Positions 17,564-24,875 of a stretch of DNA of 64,000 bases are shown one piece after another. The position numbers and the translations under genes were made by a program. This DNA is from Mycolicibacterium hippocampi (lineage in GTDB: Bacteria; Actinomycetota; Actinomycetes; Mycobacteriales; Mycobacteriaceae): positions 4,340,001-4,404,000 of the forward strand of contig NZ_BLLB01000002.1 of assembly GCF_010723735.1 (NCBI RefSeq). Direction: 5' to 3'. Positions within the stretch are counted from its first letter, which is position 1. Every line of letters begins with the position of its first letter. The notes under the pieces were generated by a model, which was not told the origin of the DNA, ran no database searches, and worked only from the letters and a program-made list of their open reading frames with translations.

Positions 17564-18595
17564 TCATCTGCTGTCGGCGGCGGCAAGTTCAGCGGCGCTT
17601 CCGCCCCTGCCGTCGGGATAGAACTTCATCGCCCACTGGCGGATGGCGGTGAACCCCGCCAACTCGGAGCTGGCCAGCGCCGGCGGGTCGGAATACCGCT
17701 GATGTGCCCAGATGTGGATGTCCTGGCTGAACTGCCGGATCACCTCGGCACCGAAGTCGTGGGCCTTGGCCTCGGCACGCGCAGGATCTCGGCCCGACTG
17801 GTCGGCAGGCCGGCCGATGTAGACCATGAACCGCACATCGGAGGTGAACTCGTCGACCGGGGTGATCGCCGAGATGGTCCGGTTGTCGATCATTCCCCAG
17901 CTCTTGGTCACCGCGATGCCGAGCCCGCCGTTGATCGCCTCGACGCCACTGTTGATGTCTTCGATCCGCTGACCGTCATCGCCTTCGAAGGTGATGGTGA
18001 AGTCGACGTAGGACACCGGCCCGTCGAAGTCGTGGCGGGTGAACACAGGCACGATCGGGGTGTTGTGCACGTACTTGAAGTGGGCGAAATCCACGCCGTT
18101 CTCCAGCACGTACTGCGGGTGCATCTGCAGGCCCTGCCGGAACAGCCGCTGCTGGGGAAAGTAGTCCGCGGCACTGCTGTCGTCGCCGAAGTCGGCGAAG
18201 ATGTCGGGCGCCTCGAAGAACGGGTCGCGGTCCTCGATGTCGTGCCAGATGTAAACCGACTCGTTGCGCTCCACCACCGGGTATGTCTTGATACGGCGGC
18301 CACGGTTGGGCCGGTCCTCGTACGGGATGCACACGTTGCGCCCCTGCTGGTTCCACTGCCACCCGTGGAACGGGCACTGCAGCACCTCACCCTTGACGGT
18401 GCCGCCGTACCCGAGGTGCGCGCCCAGGTGTTCGCAGTAGGCGTTCATCACCGTCAAATCACCGGACTCAGCCCGCCAGGCCACCATCTCCTGGTCGAAG
18501 TACTTCATCGTGTGCACGTCTCCGACGGCGATCTCATCGGACCACGCGACCTGAAACCAGCCGGTCGGTTTCATCGACAGGGGTGGTTTGGCCAT
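17564..18595 (-). CDS. Rieske non-heme iron oxygenase (KshA-like)
   Basis: The 343-residue protein has the Rieske cluster ligands Cys54/His56 (YCEHLGAH) and Cys74/His77 (CPFHGW). The mononuclear iron site lies in ENGVDFAHFKYVHN, with His172 and His177 as likely ligands and Asp169 as the bridge. Length and layout resemble the oxygenase component of 3-ketosteroid 9-alpha-hydroxylase. A separate reductase is needed and is not in this operon. ATG 18595 is chosen because GAAGGG is upstream; a TTG at 18601 is unlikely. It leads the operon with the amine-dehydrogenase-like gene and is divergent from a TetR gene. The steroid substrate is not established. Confidence 0.9.
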   Translation of the reverse strand: MAKPPLSMKPTGWFQVAWSDEIAVGDVHTMKYFDQEMVAWRAESGDLTVMNAYCEHLGAHLGYGGTVKGEVLQCPFHGWQWNQQGRNVCIPYEDRPNRGRRIKTYPVVERNESVYIWHDIEDRDPFFEAPDIFADFGDDSSAADYFPQQRLFRQGLQMHPQYVLENGVDFAHFKYVHNTPIVPVFTRHDFDGPVSYVDFTITFEGDDGQRIEDINSGVEAINGGLGIAVTKSWGMIDNRTISAITPVDEFTSDVRFMVYIGRPADQSGRDPARAEAKAHDFGAEVIRQFSQDIHIWAHQRYSDPPALASSELAGFTAIRQWAMKFYPDGRGGSAAELAAADSR

Positions 18596-18634
18596 CGACA
18601 ATCCCTTCGCGTCCGGCGGCGGCTTCGATGAATG

Positions 18635-18671
18635 GTAGAGCAGTCTATGAAAGAAACATAGTGGGTTCTAC
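18635..18671. promoter_or_regulatory. Inverted repeat between Rieske operon and TetR gene
   Basis: Two 15-base arms (18635-18649 and 18657-18671) match at 11 of 15 positions as an inverted repeat, with outer arms GTAGA/TCTAC and inner arms CTATG/CATAG, around a 7-base spacer. The position between divergent genes and ahead of both starts fits a TetR operator. Confidence 0.55.
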
Positions 18672-18682
18672 GAAACCTTCGC

Positions 18683-18688
18683 TATCCT
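18683..18688 (+). promoter_or_regulatory. -10 hexamer for leaderless TetR gene
   Basis: TATCCT ends 6 bases before the ATG at 18695, so transcription should begin at the start codon. No ribosome-binding site is present. Confidence 0.6.
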
Positions 18689-18694
18689 CGGTGC

Positions 18695-19330
18695 ATGACC
18701 GAGGTGGCCGAGCCGACCGGGGTGCCCGCGCGCCGCACGAACCGGCGCGGCCAAGCGACCCGCGAGAACATGCTCGAGGCCGCCCTGCGCTCACTGGCCT
18801 CGGGAGATCCCGGGTCGGTGTCGGCCAACCGGATCGCCAAGGACATCGGCGCCACCTGGGGTGCGGTGCAGTACCAGTTCGGCGACGCCGACGGGTTCTG
18901 GGCCGCGGTACTGCACCGGACTGCGCAGCGTCGCGCCGAGATCTTCGCCACCATCGAGGAGAGCGCACCGCTTCGCGACCGCGTCGCGGGCATCATCGAC
19001 ACGCTGTATCACGGCCTGGCGGAGCCGGATTCGCGTGCGATCGAGAATCTTCGGGCCGCCCTCCCCCGGGATCACACCGAACTCGAAAGGCTCTATCCCC
19101 AGACCGCCGCCGAACTGTACTCATGGGGTCAGTCGTGGCTGCAGACCTGCCGCAACGCGTTCGCCGGCCTCGACCTCGACCCCGAGCGGGTCCGCGAGGT
19201 CGCCACCCTCATTCCCGGTGCGATGCGCGGCCTGGTGTCCGAGCGCCAGCTGGGTTCCTACGCCGACCTCGACGTCGCCCGCCGCGGCCTGACCAACGCG
19301 CTGGTCGCCTACCTGCAGTCAAGGGACTGA
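18695..19330 (+). CDS. TetR-family transcriptional regulator
   Basis: The 211-residue protein has a TetR helix-turn-helix (ENMLEAALRSLAS, then ANRIAKDIGATWGAVQYQFG, residues ~24-62). An acidic, arginine-rich C-terminal ligand domain follows. It is divergent from the Rieske operon with an inverted repeat between them, so it probably represses that operon. The start has no Shine-Dalgarno but a well-placed -10, which predicts a leaderless mRNA. The downstream hydrolase gene has its own -10 but lies only 20 bases away. Confidence 0.9.
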   Translation: MTEVAEPTGVPARRTNRRGQATRENMLEAALRSLASGDPGSVSANRIAKDIGATWGAVQYQFGDADGFWAAVLHRTAQRRAEIFATIEESAPLRDRVAGIIDTLYHGLAEPDSRAIENLRAALPRDHTELERLYPQTAAELYSWGQSWLQTCRNAFAGLDLDPERVREVATLIPGAMRGLVSERQLGSYADLDVARRGLTNALVAYLQSRD

Positions 19331-19338
19331 ATTTCCGC

Positions 19339-19344
19339 TAGCTT
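19339..19344 (+). promoter_or_regulatory. -10 hexamer for leaderless hydrolase gene
   Basis: TAGCTT ends 6 bases before the GTG at 19351, within the 20-base gap after the TetR gene. It gives the hydrolase its own predicted leaderless transcript. Confidence 0.55.
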
Positions 19345-19350
19345 TCACGA

Positions 19351-20349
19351 GTGGACATCTTCGACGAGTGGCTTCGAGGCGGAACGCGGCTGCGCTGGAC
19401 GTCGACCACACCGGCCAACGGCGGGGCCGAGGTCGAGGTGTTCACCCGCCGCTGCGGCACCCCCGGCGCACCGGCACTGGTTTGCGTCCACGGCTTCCCG
19501 ACGTCCAGCATCGACTACCACGGGCTGGTGGGTGAACTCGGCGCCGAATTCGACGTCTTCACCGTCGATTTCCCCGGCTACGGGGTGTCCGACAAGCCGC
19601 CGCATCCCCATGTGTACTCGCTCTACGACGACGCGCGGCTGCTGGTGCACCTGATCACCGAGGTCTGGCAGCTCCGCGGATACCGGATGATCACCCACGA
19701 CCGCGGTAGCAGTATCGGGATGATCGCCCTTGCCATGCTGGCCGAGCGCGGCGCCGCCACCCTGCCCGACGATGTGTTCCTGACCAACGCCAACATCTTC
19801 CTGCCGCTGGCGAACCTGACCGCCTTCCAGGTGGCGTTGCTCGATGAGGCCTCAGGACGGGCCACAGCGGCGGCTGCCTCACCCGAGATGCTGGCCGCCG
19901 GCCTGGGGATGACCACGTTCATGCCGCGGCGCACCCCCCAGGATCCCGAGATCGCAGCGCTGGCACGGTGTTTCGCATACGCGAATGGAATCGAGGTACT
20001 CCCCGACACGGTGAAGTACCTGCACGAACGTGCCGCCGATGAGGCTTCCTGGCTGCAGCGACTGTCCACCATCGATGTCGACATCACGCTGATCTGGGGT
20101 CTACACGACAGCGTAGCGCCGCTTCGGGTGGCCAACCACGTGTGGCAGACCTACCTGAAGGACAGTCCCGGCCACAACCGCTACTGGGTGGTGCCCGGTG
20201 CCGACCACTATGTGCAGTGCGACGCCCCCGGCGAAGTGGCCCAGATCATCCGGCTCACCACAGGTAGCACCGAGGTCGCACTCCAGACGATCGGCGATCG
20301 GCCCGACGGTCCGGTGCTGGTGGACCAGTCAGGCCGCGATACTGAATGA
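19351..20349 (+). CDS. Alpha/beta hydrolase with aspartate nucleophile
   Basis: The 332-residue protein shows the oxyanion motif HGFPTSS (residues 48-54) and, at the nucleophile elbow, ITHDRGSSIG with Asp117 where esterases have Ser. This is the pattern of haloalkane dehalogenases, epoxide hydrolases and MEST-like hydrolases. The acid is probably in LIWGLHDSV and the catalytic His in PGADHYVQC. The reaction is therefore likely hydrolysis through an aspartyl-ester intermediate; the substrate is unknown. The GTG follows a -10 by 6 bases. Its 3' end overlaps the convergent peptidase gene by 21 bases. Confidence 0.85.
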   Translation: MDIFDEWLRGGTRLRWTSTTPANGGAEVEVFTRRCGTPGAPALVCVHGFPTSSIDYHGLVGELGAEFDVFTVDFPGYGVSDKPPHPHVYSLYDDARLLVHLITEVWQLRGYRMITHDRGSSIGMIALAMLAERGAATLPDDVFLTNANIFLPLANLTAFQVALLDEASGRATAAAASPEMLAAGLGMTTFMPRRTPQDPEIAALARCFAYANGIEVLPDTVKYLHERAADEASWLQRLSTIDVDITLIWGLHDSVAPLRVANHVWQTYLKDSPGHNRYWVVPGADHYVQCDAPGEVAQIIRLTTGSTEVALQTIGDRPDGPVLVDQSGRDTE

Positions 20350-23079
20350 GGCTGCGGCGCCGAGGATTCCGACCGAGTCGAAGGCGTCGTCGATCGCCGC
20401 GAGTTGCGCGCTGGTGAACCCGAGTGTCGTCGCGGCGCTGAGCACAGCGGCGCGTCCGTCGGCGAAGACCGCGCCGGGGCTCAGCCGATACAGCGAGTGG
20501 TAGAACACCCTGGCCCAGGTTTCGTCCGAGACGCCGCTGGTGGCATCGGCCGTCATCATCCGGTAGGCGGCATGGCTGAAGATGGTGCTGTTGATGTGTT
20601 CGCCCGCGTCGTCAGCAGTGCCGGTGTAGCGCGTCGAGTAGTGGGACCGGTAGGGCCCCAGTCCCGTCGCCACCGACGCCGGGTCGGCGAGATTTCGGAT
20701 GATCCCGTAGTCGGAGTCCTCGCCCAGCAGCCACCGCCCGGCACCCGACTTGCCTTCGATCAGCACACCGAGCACGTCGGCGTAGGCCTCGTTGAGTGCG
20801 CCGGACTCGCCGTAGTCGAGCACCGACCCTCCGGTGCCCACCACGTAACTGACGACGGCGTGGGTGAATTCGTGTCCGACGATGTCGAGTGCGGCCTGCA
20901 GGTAGCCGCTGTTGCCGTAGCCGAACTGCTGTCGGGTGGGGTCCCAGAACGCGTTGGCGTAACCACTGGCGGAGGAGTACGGGCTGTACCGGATGCTGAC
21001 GTCGACGTGCGCGCCGGCGCCGTCGAACGAGGTGCGACCCAGCACGTCGACGAAGTAGTCGTAGACGACGGCGGTGTTGGCGTGCGCGGAGACCGCGGCC
21101 CGGTCCCAGCCGAACAACCAGCCACGCTTGACCACGGCACCGGGCAGCACCGGGCCGCCGAAACCGAAGAAACTGTACGAGGTCTTGTAGGTGGTGATGT
21201 TGCGCGTGCTGTCCGCCATCTTCCGGCTGGTGAAGAAGAACACCCGGGTGGAGTCGACGGTGATCGTCCGTTGCTCGCCGAGCCAGTCCGTGGCGAGGTT
21301 CGTCGTGGTGAGGTCCTGAGCGTTCGAGATCGTGACGAGGATGTCGCCGGCATCCTCTCCGGCAGCGCGAATCAGATACGTTGCGCCGGAAGGCGACATG
21401 TCGCCGGTGTCGGGAAGTTGCACGATCACCTGCCACACCAGGCCGGGTTCGGTGTCCTCGTGCCGGTAGACGACGAGCTGGTTGGCGAATGTGGTTCGGG
21501 CGATGAAGGACTCGACGGCTTCGGGGTCCGCGGAACCCAGGTAGGCGCTGCCGGCGATCAGGTGCACCTCCGTGTCGGTGTCCACCGTGGCGTCGGGGGT
21601 GACGTCGAAGCCCGCGGAGAGCCCGAGATAGTTGTTGAACAGACTGGTCACCGCACCCCCGGAGTCGGTCACCAGGATCACTTCACTGCCGACAACGGTG
21701 ATGCCGGCGATGGTTTCGTTGAACTGGTAGAAGTGCTCGCGGGAACCCTGCGCGCCGGCCTGCGTGACGGTGATGGCCGACGGATCGGCGAACCCAGGTG
21801 CCGCGCCCAGGGCCGGCGCCACCGAGTTCATCACCGCGGCGGCGTCGGCCGCCGAGTTCACCAGGGTGTCGGTGAAGTGCCCGTCGATGATCCTCACGGA
21901 CCCTTCGACGTCTGCGGTGACCGCGACGCCGCCGCGTGACACCAGATCGGTCAGGCCGATGGTCGCCAGATCGTCACGCTGGGCGGAGGGCGGCGCGGGG
22001 ACCACGACCGTCACCTTCGTCGGCCCGGTGACGCCGAGAAGGCCGAGCAGTCCGTGGACGTGGAACGGGTTCCCGACGGTGTCGTCGACGGTGATCGTGA
22101 ATCGGTCACCGCGAAGTGGCATTCCGGCATCCGGGGTGTAGGTGAAGTTGCCGAGCGCGTCGACGACCACGCTGCCGCGCTCGGGCGCTGCGCTGACGAT
22201 GTAGGTCAGCGTGGTGTCGTCGAAGTCGACAGCGTTGAGGCTGCCGGTCAGCACACCGTCAGGGCCCGGACCTGAGGTGGAGACCTGCGCAGTGGGCCGT
22301 TGGTTGTTCACGACGTACTGCGTCTGGCGCACGGCCAGCCAGAGCGACTGCATCAGCGCGGACACCGGCGTCGCGGGGATGGGCAGATCCTCGGCCAGGG
22401 GCCGCAGGCCGACCCAGGTGAGCACATCGGTGACGATGCTGTTGACCGTGACGGGCCGGGCGCTGACCACGTCCTCGAGCGTGGGTTCACGCAGCGCGAC
22501 GGCCGTGGTGGCCGGTTCCCGGGTCTGCGGCGCCGCGACGGGCGACACGGCGTCGTCAGCCTCGATGGCCGCTGCGCGCGGCTGGGCCGGTGCGCTGCCG
22601 GTGTCGGGTTCGACGGTGTCGGGTTCGTCGTCAGCGGTGGGTTCGACGGCGGCGGGTTCAATGTCAGCCGGCGCATGGTCGCGGGACAGCCGCTCCCCGG
22701 ACTTCCGCGATTCGCGGGTCTGCTCGTCCTCGACATCTGGCTCGTCGGCTTGCTCGGTGTCCATGTCGACGTCGGCAACCTCGACGTCGGTGTCGCTCTC
22801 GTCGGGTTCTGCGGTGTGCTCGTCGGTGGCGGCCCGGTCGGAATCGGATCCGGCGCCGTCGTCTGACACCCGGGACGTGGTGGAGGCGGCGGGGGTGTCG
22901 TCCCGCTTGGCCGGCTCCGACGTGTCGGCGGACTGCGACGAGCCCGACGGTTCCGACGGGGCGGCCGCAGCGACGCCCGGGCCGACAGCCAGGCTGATGC
23001 CGATCCCGATCAGCGCAACACCGGCGAACATCCCCCGCCCCGGCCTGATCGGACGGCGTCCTCGATCACAAACGGCCAC
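20329..23079 (-). CDS. Secreted M4 (thermolysin) family metallopeptidase with acidic linker and cadherin-like repeat
   Basis: The 916-residue protein starts at GTG 23079, 5 bases after GGGGGG. A signal peptide (FAGVALIGIGISLAVG, cut near AAAA) leads into a long Ser/Asp/Glu-rich low-complexity region (~45-200). A bacterial-cadherin-like strand repeat follows (~300-380, GVLTGSLNAVDFDDTTLTY), then an FTP-like propeptide region (~480-620). The catalytic domain carries HEFTH (736-740), the third zinc ligand Glu764 in ALNEAYAD, and the thermolysin-like catalytic His in GEHINSTIF (~828). It should be exported and self-activated. It may be cell-surface associated; no anchor is visible. Confidence 0.9.
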   Translation of the reverse strand: MAVCDRGRRPIRPGRGMFAGVALIGIGISLAVGPGVAAAAPSEPSGSSQSADTSEPAKRDDTPAASTTSRVSDDGAGSDSDRAATDEHTAEPDESDTDVEVADVDMDTEQADEPDVEDEQTRESRKSGERLSRDHAPADIEPAAVEPTADDEPDTVEPDTGSAPAQPRAAAIEADDAVSPVAAPQTREPATTAVALREPTLEDVVSARPVTVNSIVTDVLTWVGLRPLAEDLPIPATPVSALMQSLWLAVRQTQYVVNNQRPTAQVSTSGPGPDGVLTGSLNAVDFDDTTLTYIVSAAPERGSVVVDALGNFTYTPDAGMPLRGDRFTITVDDTVGNPFHVHGLLGLLGVTGPTKVTVVVPAPPSAQRDDLATIGLTDLVSRGGVAVTADVEGSVRIIDGHFTDTLVNSAADAAAVMNSVAPALGAAPGFADPSAITVTQAGAQGSREHFYQFNETIAGITVVGSEVILVTDSGGAVTSLFNNYLGLSAGFDVTPDATVDTDTEVHLIAGSAYLGSADPEAVESFIARTTFANQLVVYRHEDTEPGLVWQVIVQLPDTGDMSPSGATYLIRAAGEDAGDILVTISNAQDLTTTNLATDWLGEQRTITVDSTRVFFFTSRKMADSTRNITTYKTSYSFFGFGGPVLPGAVVKRGWLFGWDRAAVSAHANTAVVYDYFVDVLGRTSFDGAGAHVDVSIRYSPYSSASGYANAFWDPTRQQFGYGNSGYLQAALDIVGHEFTHAVVSYVVGTGGSVLDYGESGALNEAYADVLGVLIEGKSGAGRWLLGEDSDYGIIRNLADPASVATGLGPYRSHYSTRYTGTADDAGEHINSTIFSHAAYRMMTADATSGVSDETWARVFYHSLYRLSPGAVFADGRAAVLSAATTLGFTSAQLAAIDDAFDSVGILGAAASFSIAA

Positions 23080-23220
23080 GTCGACCCCCCAGAGTTGGAA
23101 AAAACGTACCACCCCACAGCAAACATCCGAAGGGTCTGCGCGGATCGTCAGATCTGCCCGGTCGGCAAAGTGCGAAATCCTCACCTACCTGGCGACGGAC
23201 ACGCTCCGCCGATCCGAGAA

Positions 23221-23248
23221 GCGGGTGGCGGACACCCGCCTCTAGTCT
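23221..23248 (+). promoter_or_regulatory. Inverted repeat and -10 before PhoD-like gene
   Basis: GCGGGTG-N5-CACCCGC (23221-23239) is a perfect 7-base inverted repeat directly before the -10 TAGTCT (23243-23248). The hexamer ends 7 bases before the GTG at 23256, predicting a leaderless transcript. The repeat could be an operator over the -35 region. Confidence 0.55.
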
Positions 23249-23255
23249 GGGCACG

Positions 23256-24875
23256 GTGACACTTGTCCTGGGTCCCATCCTGCGCCATGTGGGCGAGACG
23301 ACCGCGATGGTGTGGGTACAGACCGATACGCCGGCGGAGGTGGCGGTGCTGGGCTGCGCCGCCAGAACTTTCGAAGTGCAGGGACACCACTACGCGCTGG
23401 TCGCGGTGCAGGGACTGAGCCCGGACTCGGCAACCGAATACCAGGTACACCTCGACGGCGTGCAGGTGTGGCCCGAGCCGGACTCGCACTTCCCGCCGAG
23501 CGTGATCAGAACCAGGGGCCCGGACAGGGCCGACCGGCTGAGGGTGATCTTCGGCTCCTGCCGCTACCCGAAGACCGGTGACGACAAGCTCGACGCCAAG
23601 CTCGGGGTGGACGCCCTGGACAGCTACACCACCCGGTTGACAGCGCTGCCGATCGAGGAGTGGCCGGACGCGCTGTTGCTGCTCGGCGACCAGGTGTACG
23701 CCGACGAACTCACCCCGCAGGCCCGCCGCCACCTGGCCGGCCGCCGGGCCAAGGGCCGACGTCCACCGGACGAGGTCGTCACCTTCGACGAGTACGAGGG
23801 GCTCTACCGACACACCTGGGGTGATCCGGAGATCCGGTGGATCATGTCGACCCTGCCGACGGCGATGATCTTCGACGATCACGACATTCGTGACGACTGG
23901 AACACCTCCGAGGCGTGGCGCGCCGAGGTCAACAAGACACCGTGGTGGCGCGACCGCATTCGCGCGGGACTCGGATCGTATTGGGTGTACCAGCATCTGG
24001 GGAATCTGAGCCCAGACGAGCTGGCCGCCGACGACGACTACCGCAAGGTGCTGGCCGCCGAAGGAGACTGCTGGCCGCATCTGGTCGACCTGGCCGACCG
24101 TGCGGACACCGAGGTCGACGGCAGCAAGGGCCTGCGGTTCAGCTACCGCTGGGATCTGGGGCGCAGCCGTCTCATCGTGGTCGACTCGCGCAATGCCCGG
24201 ATACTCGGCAGCGGGGCGCGAAAGATGCTGGGCGACGGCGAGTTCAGCTGGTTGGAGGCACAGGTCAACGACGATCTGGACACCATCGACCATTTGGTCA
24301 TCGGGTCCTCGTTGCCGTGGCTTCTGCCCCCGGTGCTCGCAGATCTGCAGACGGTCAACGAGATCGCGGCCGGCCGCGGCGGGGTACGCGGTCGGCTCGC
24401 CGAGAAGATCCGTCAGGGAGCGGACTTGGAGCACTGGCCGGCGTTCATGGAATCGTTTCTGCGGCTGAGCAATCTGATCGACGACGCGGCGGCGCCGAAG
24501 AACGGACCGGCGACGGTGTCCGTGTTGTCCGGCGACGTGCACCACAGCTATGCCGCGCGCGCCGACTTCGGCGGAACAGCCGCCGGGCGGGTGCATCAGC
24601 TGGTGTGCTCTCCGGTGCACAACTACGTGCCGACGTACGTCAAACCGGCGTTCAAGTTGGGCTGGTCACCGCGGATGGCGCGGATCTCGCGGCGTTGGGC
24701 GCGTCGACACGGCTCGGCCGCGCTGCCGGTGTCGTGGCGCAACCTCAGCGGCCCGCTGTTCGGCAACACCATCGCGACGTTGCAGGCCCGCGGCCGGAGC
24801 GCCGACGTCATATTCGAGCAGCCCCGCGACGACGGCGAGTTGGCCACGGTCGCCAGGATCGACCTCACCGCCTGA
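23256..24875 (+). CDS. PhoD-like metallophosphatase
   Basis: The 539-residue protein has an N-terminal fibronectin-like domain (residues ~1-95) followed by a PhoD-type calcineurin-fold catalytic domain. Metal-site motifs are FGSCRYP (~105), LLGDQVYADE (~150), IFDDHDIRDDW (~205) and LSGDVHHSY (~425). No signal peptide is seen, so unlike classical PhoD it appears cytoplasmic. A phosphodiesterase or phosphomonoesterase role is expected, with the substrate unknown. The GTG start is leaderless by position of its -10. Its 3' end overlaps the convergent molybdoenzyme gene by 11 bases. Confidence 0.87.
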   Translation: MTLVLGPILRHVGETTAMVWVQTDTPAEVAVLGCAARTFEVQGHHYALVAVQGLSPDSATEYQVHLDGVQVWPEPDSHFPPSVIRTRGPDRADRLRVIFGSCRYPKTGDDKLDAKLGVDALDSYTTRLTALPIEEWPDALLLLGDQVYADELTPQARRHLAGRRAKGRRPPDEVVTFDEYEGLYRHTWGDPEIRWIMSTLPTAMIFDDHDIRDDWNTSEAWRAEVNKTPWWRDRIRAGLGSYWVYQHLGNLSPDELAADDDYRKVLAAEGDCWPHLVDLADRADTEVDGSKGLRFSYRWDLGRSRLIVVDSRNARILGSGARKMLGDGEFSWLEAQVNDDLDTIDHLVIGSSLPWLLPPVLADLQTVNEIAAGRGGVRGRLAEKIRQGADLEHWPAFMESFLRLSNLIDDAAAPKNGPATVSVLSGDVHHSYAARADFGGTAAGRVHQLVCSPVHNYVPTYVKPAFKLGWSPRMARISRRWARRHGSAALPVSWRNLSGPLFGNTIATLQARGRSADVIFEQPRDDGELATVARIDLTA

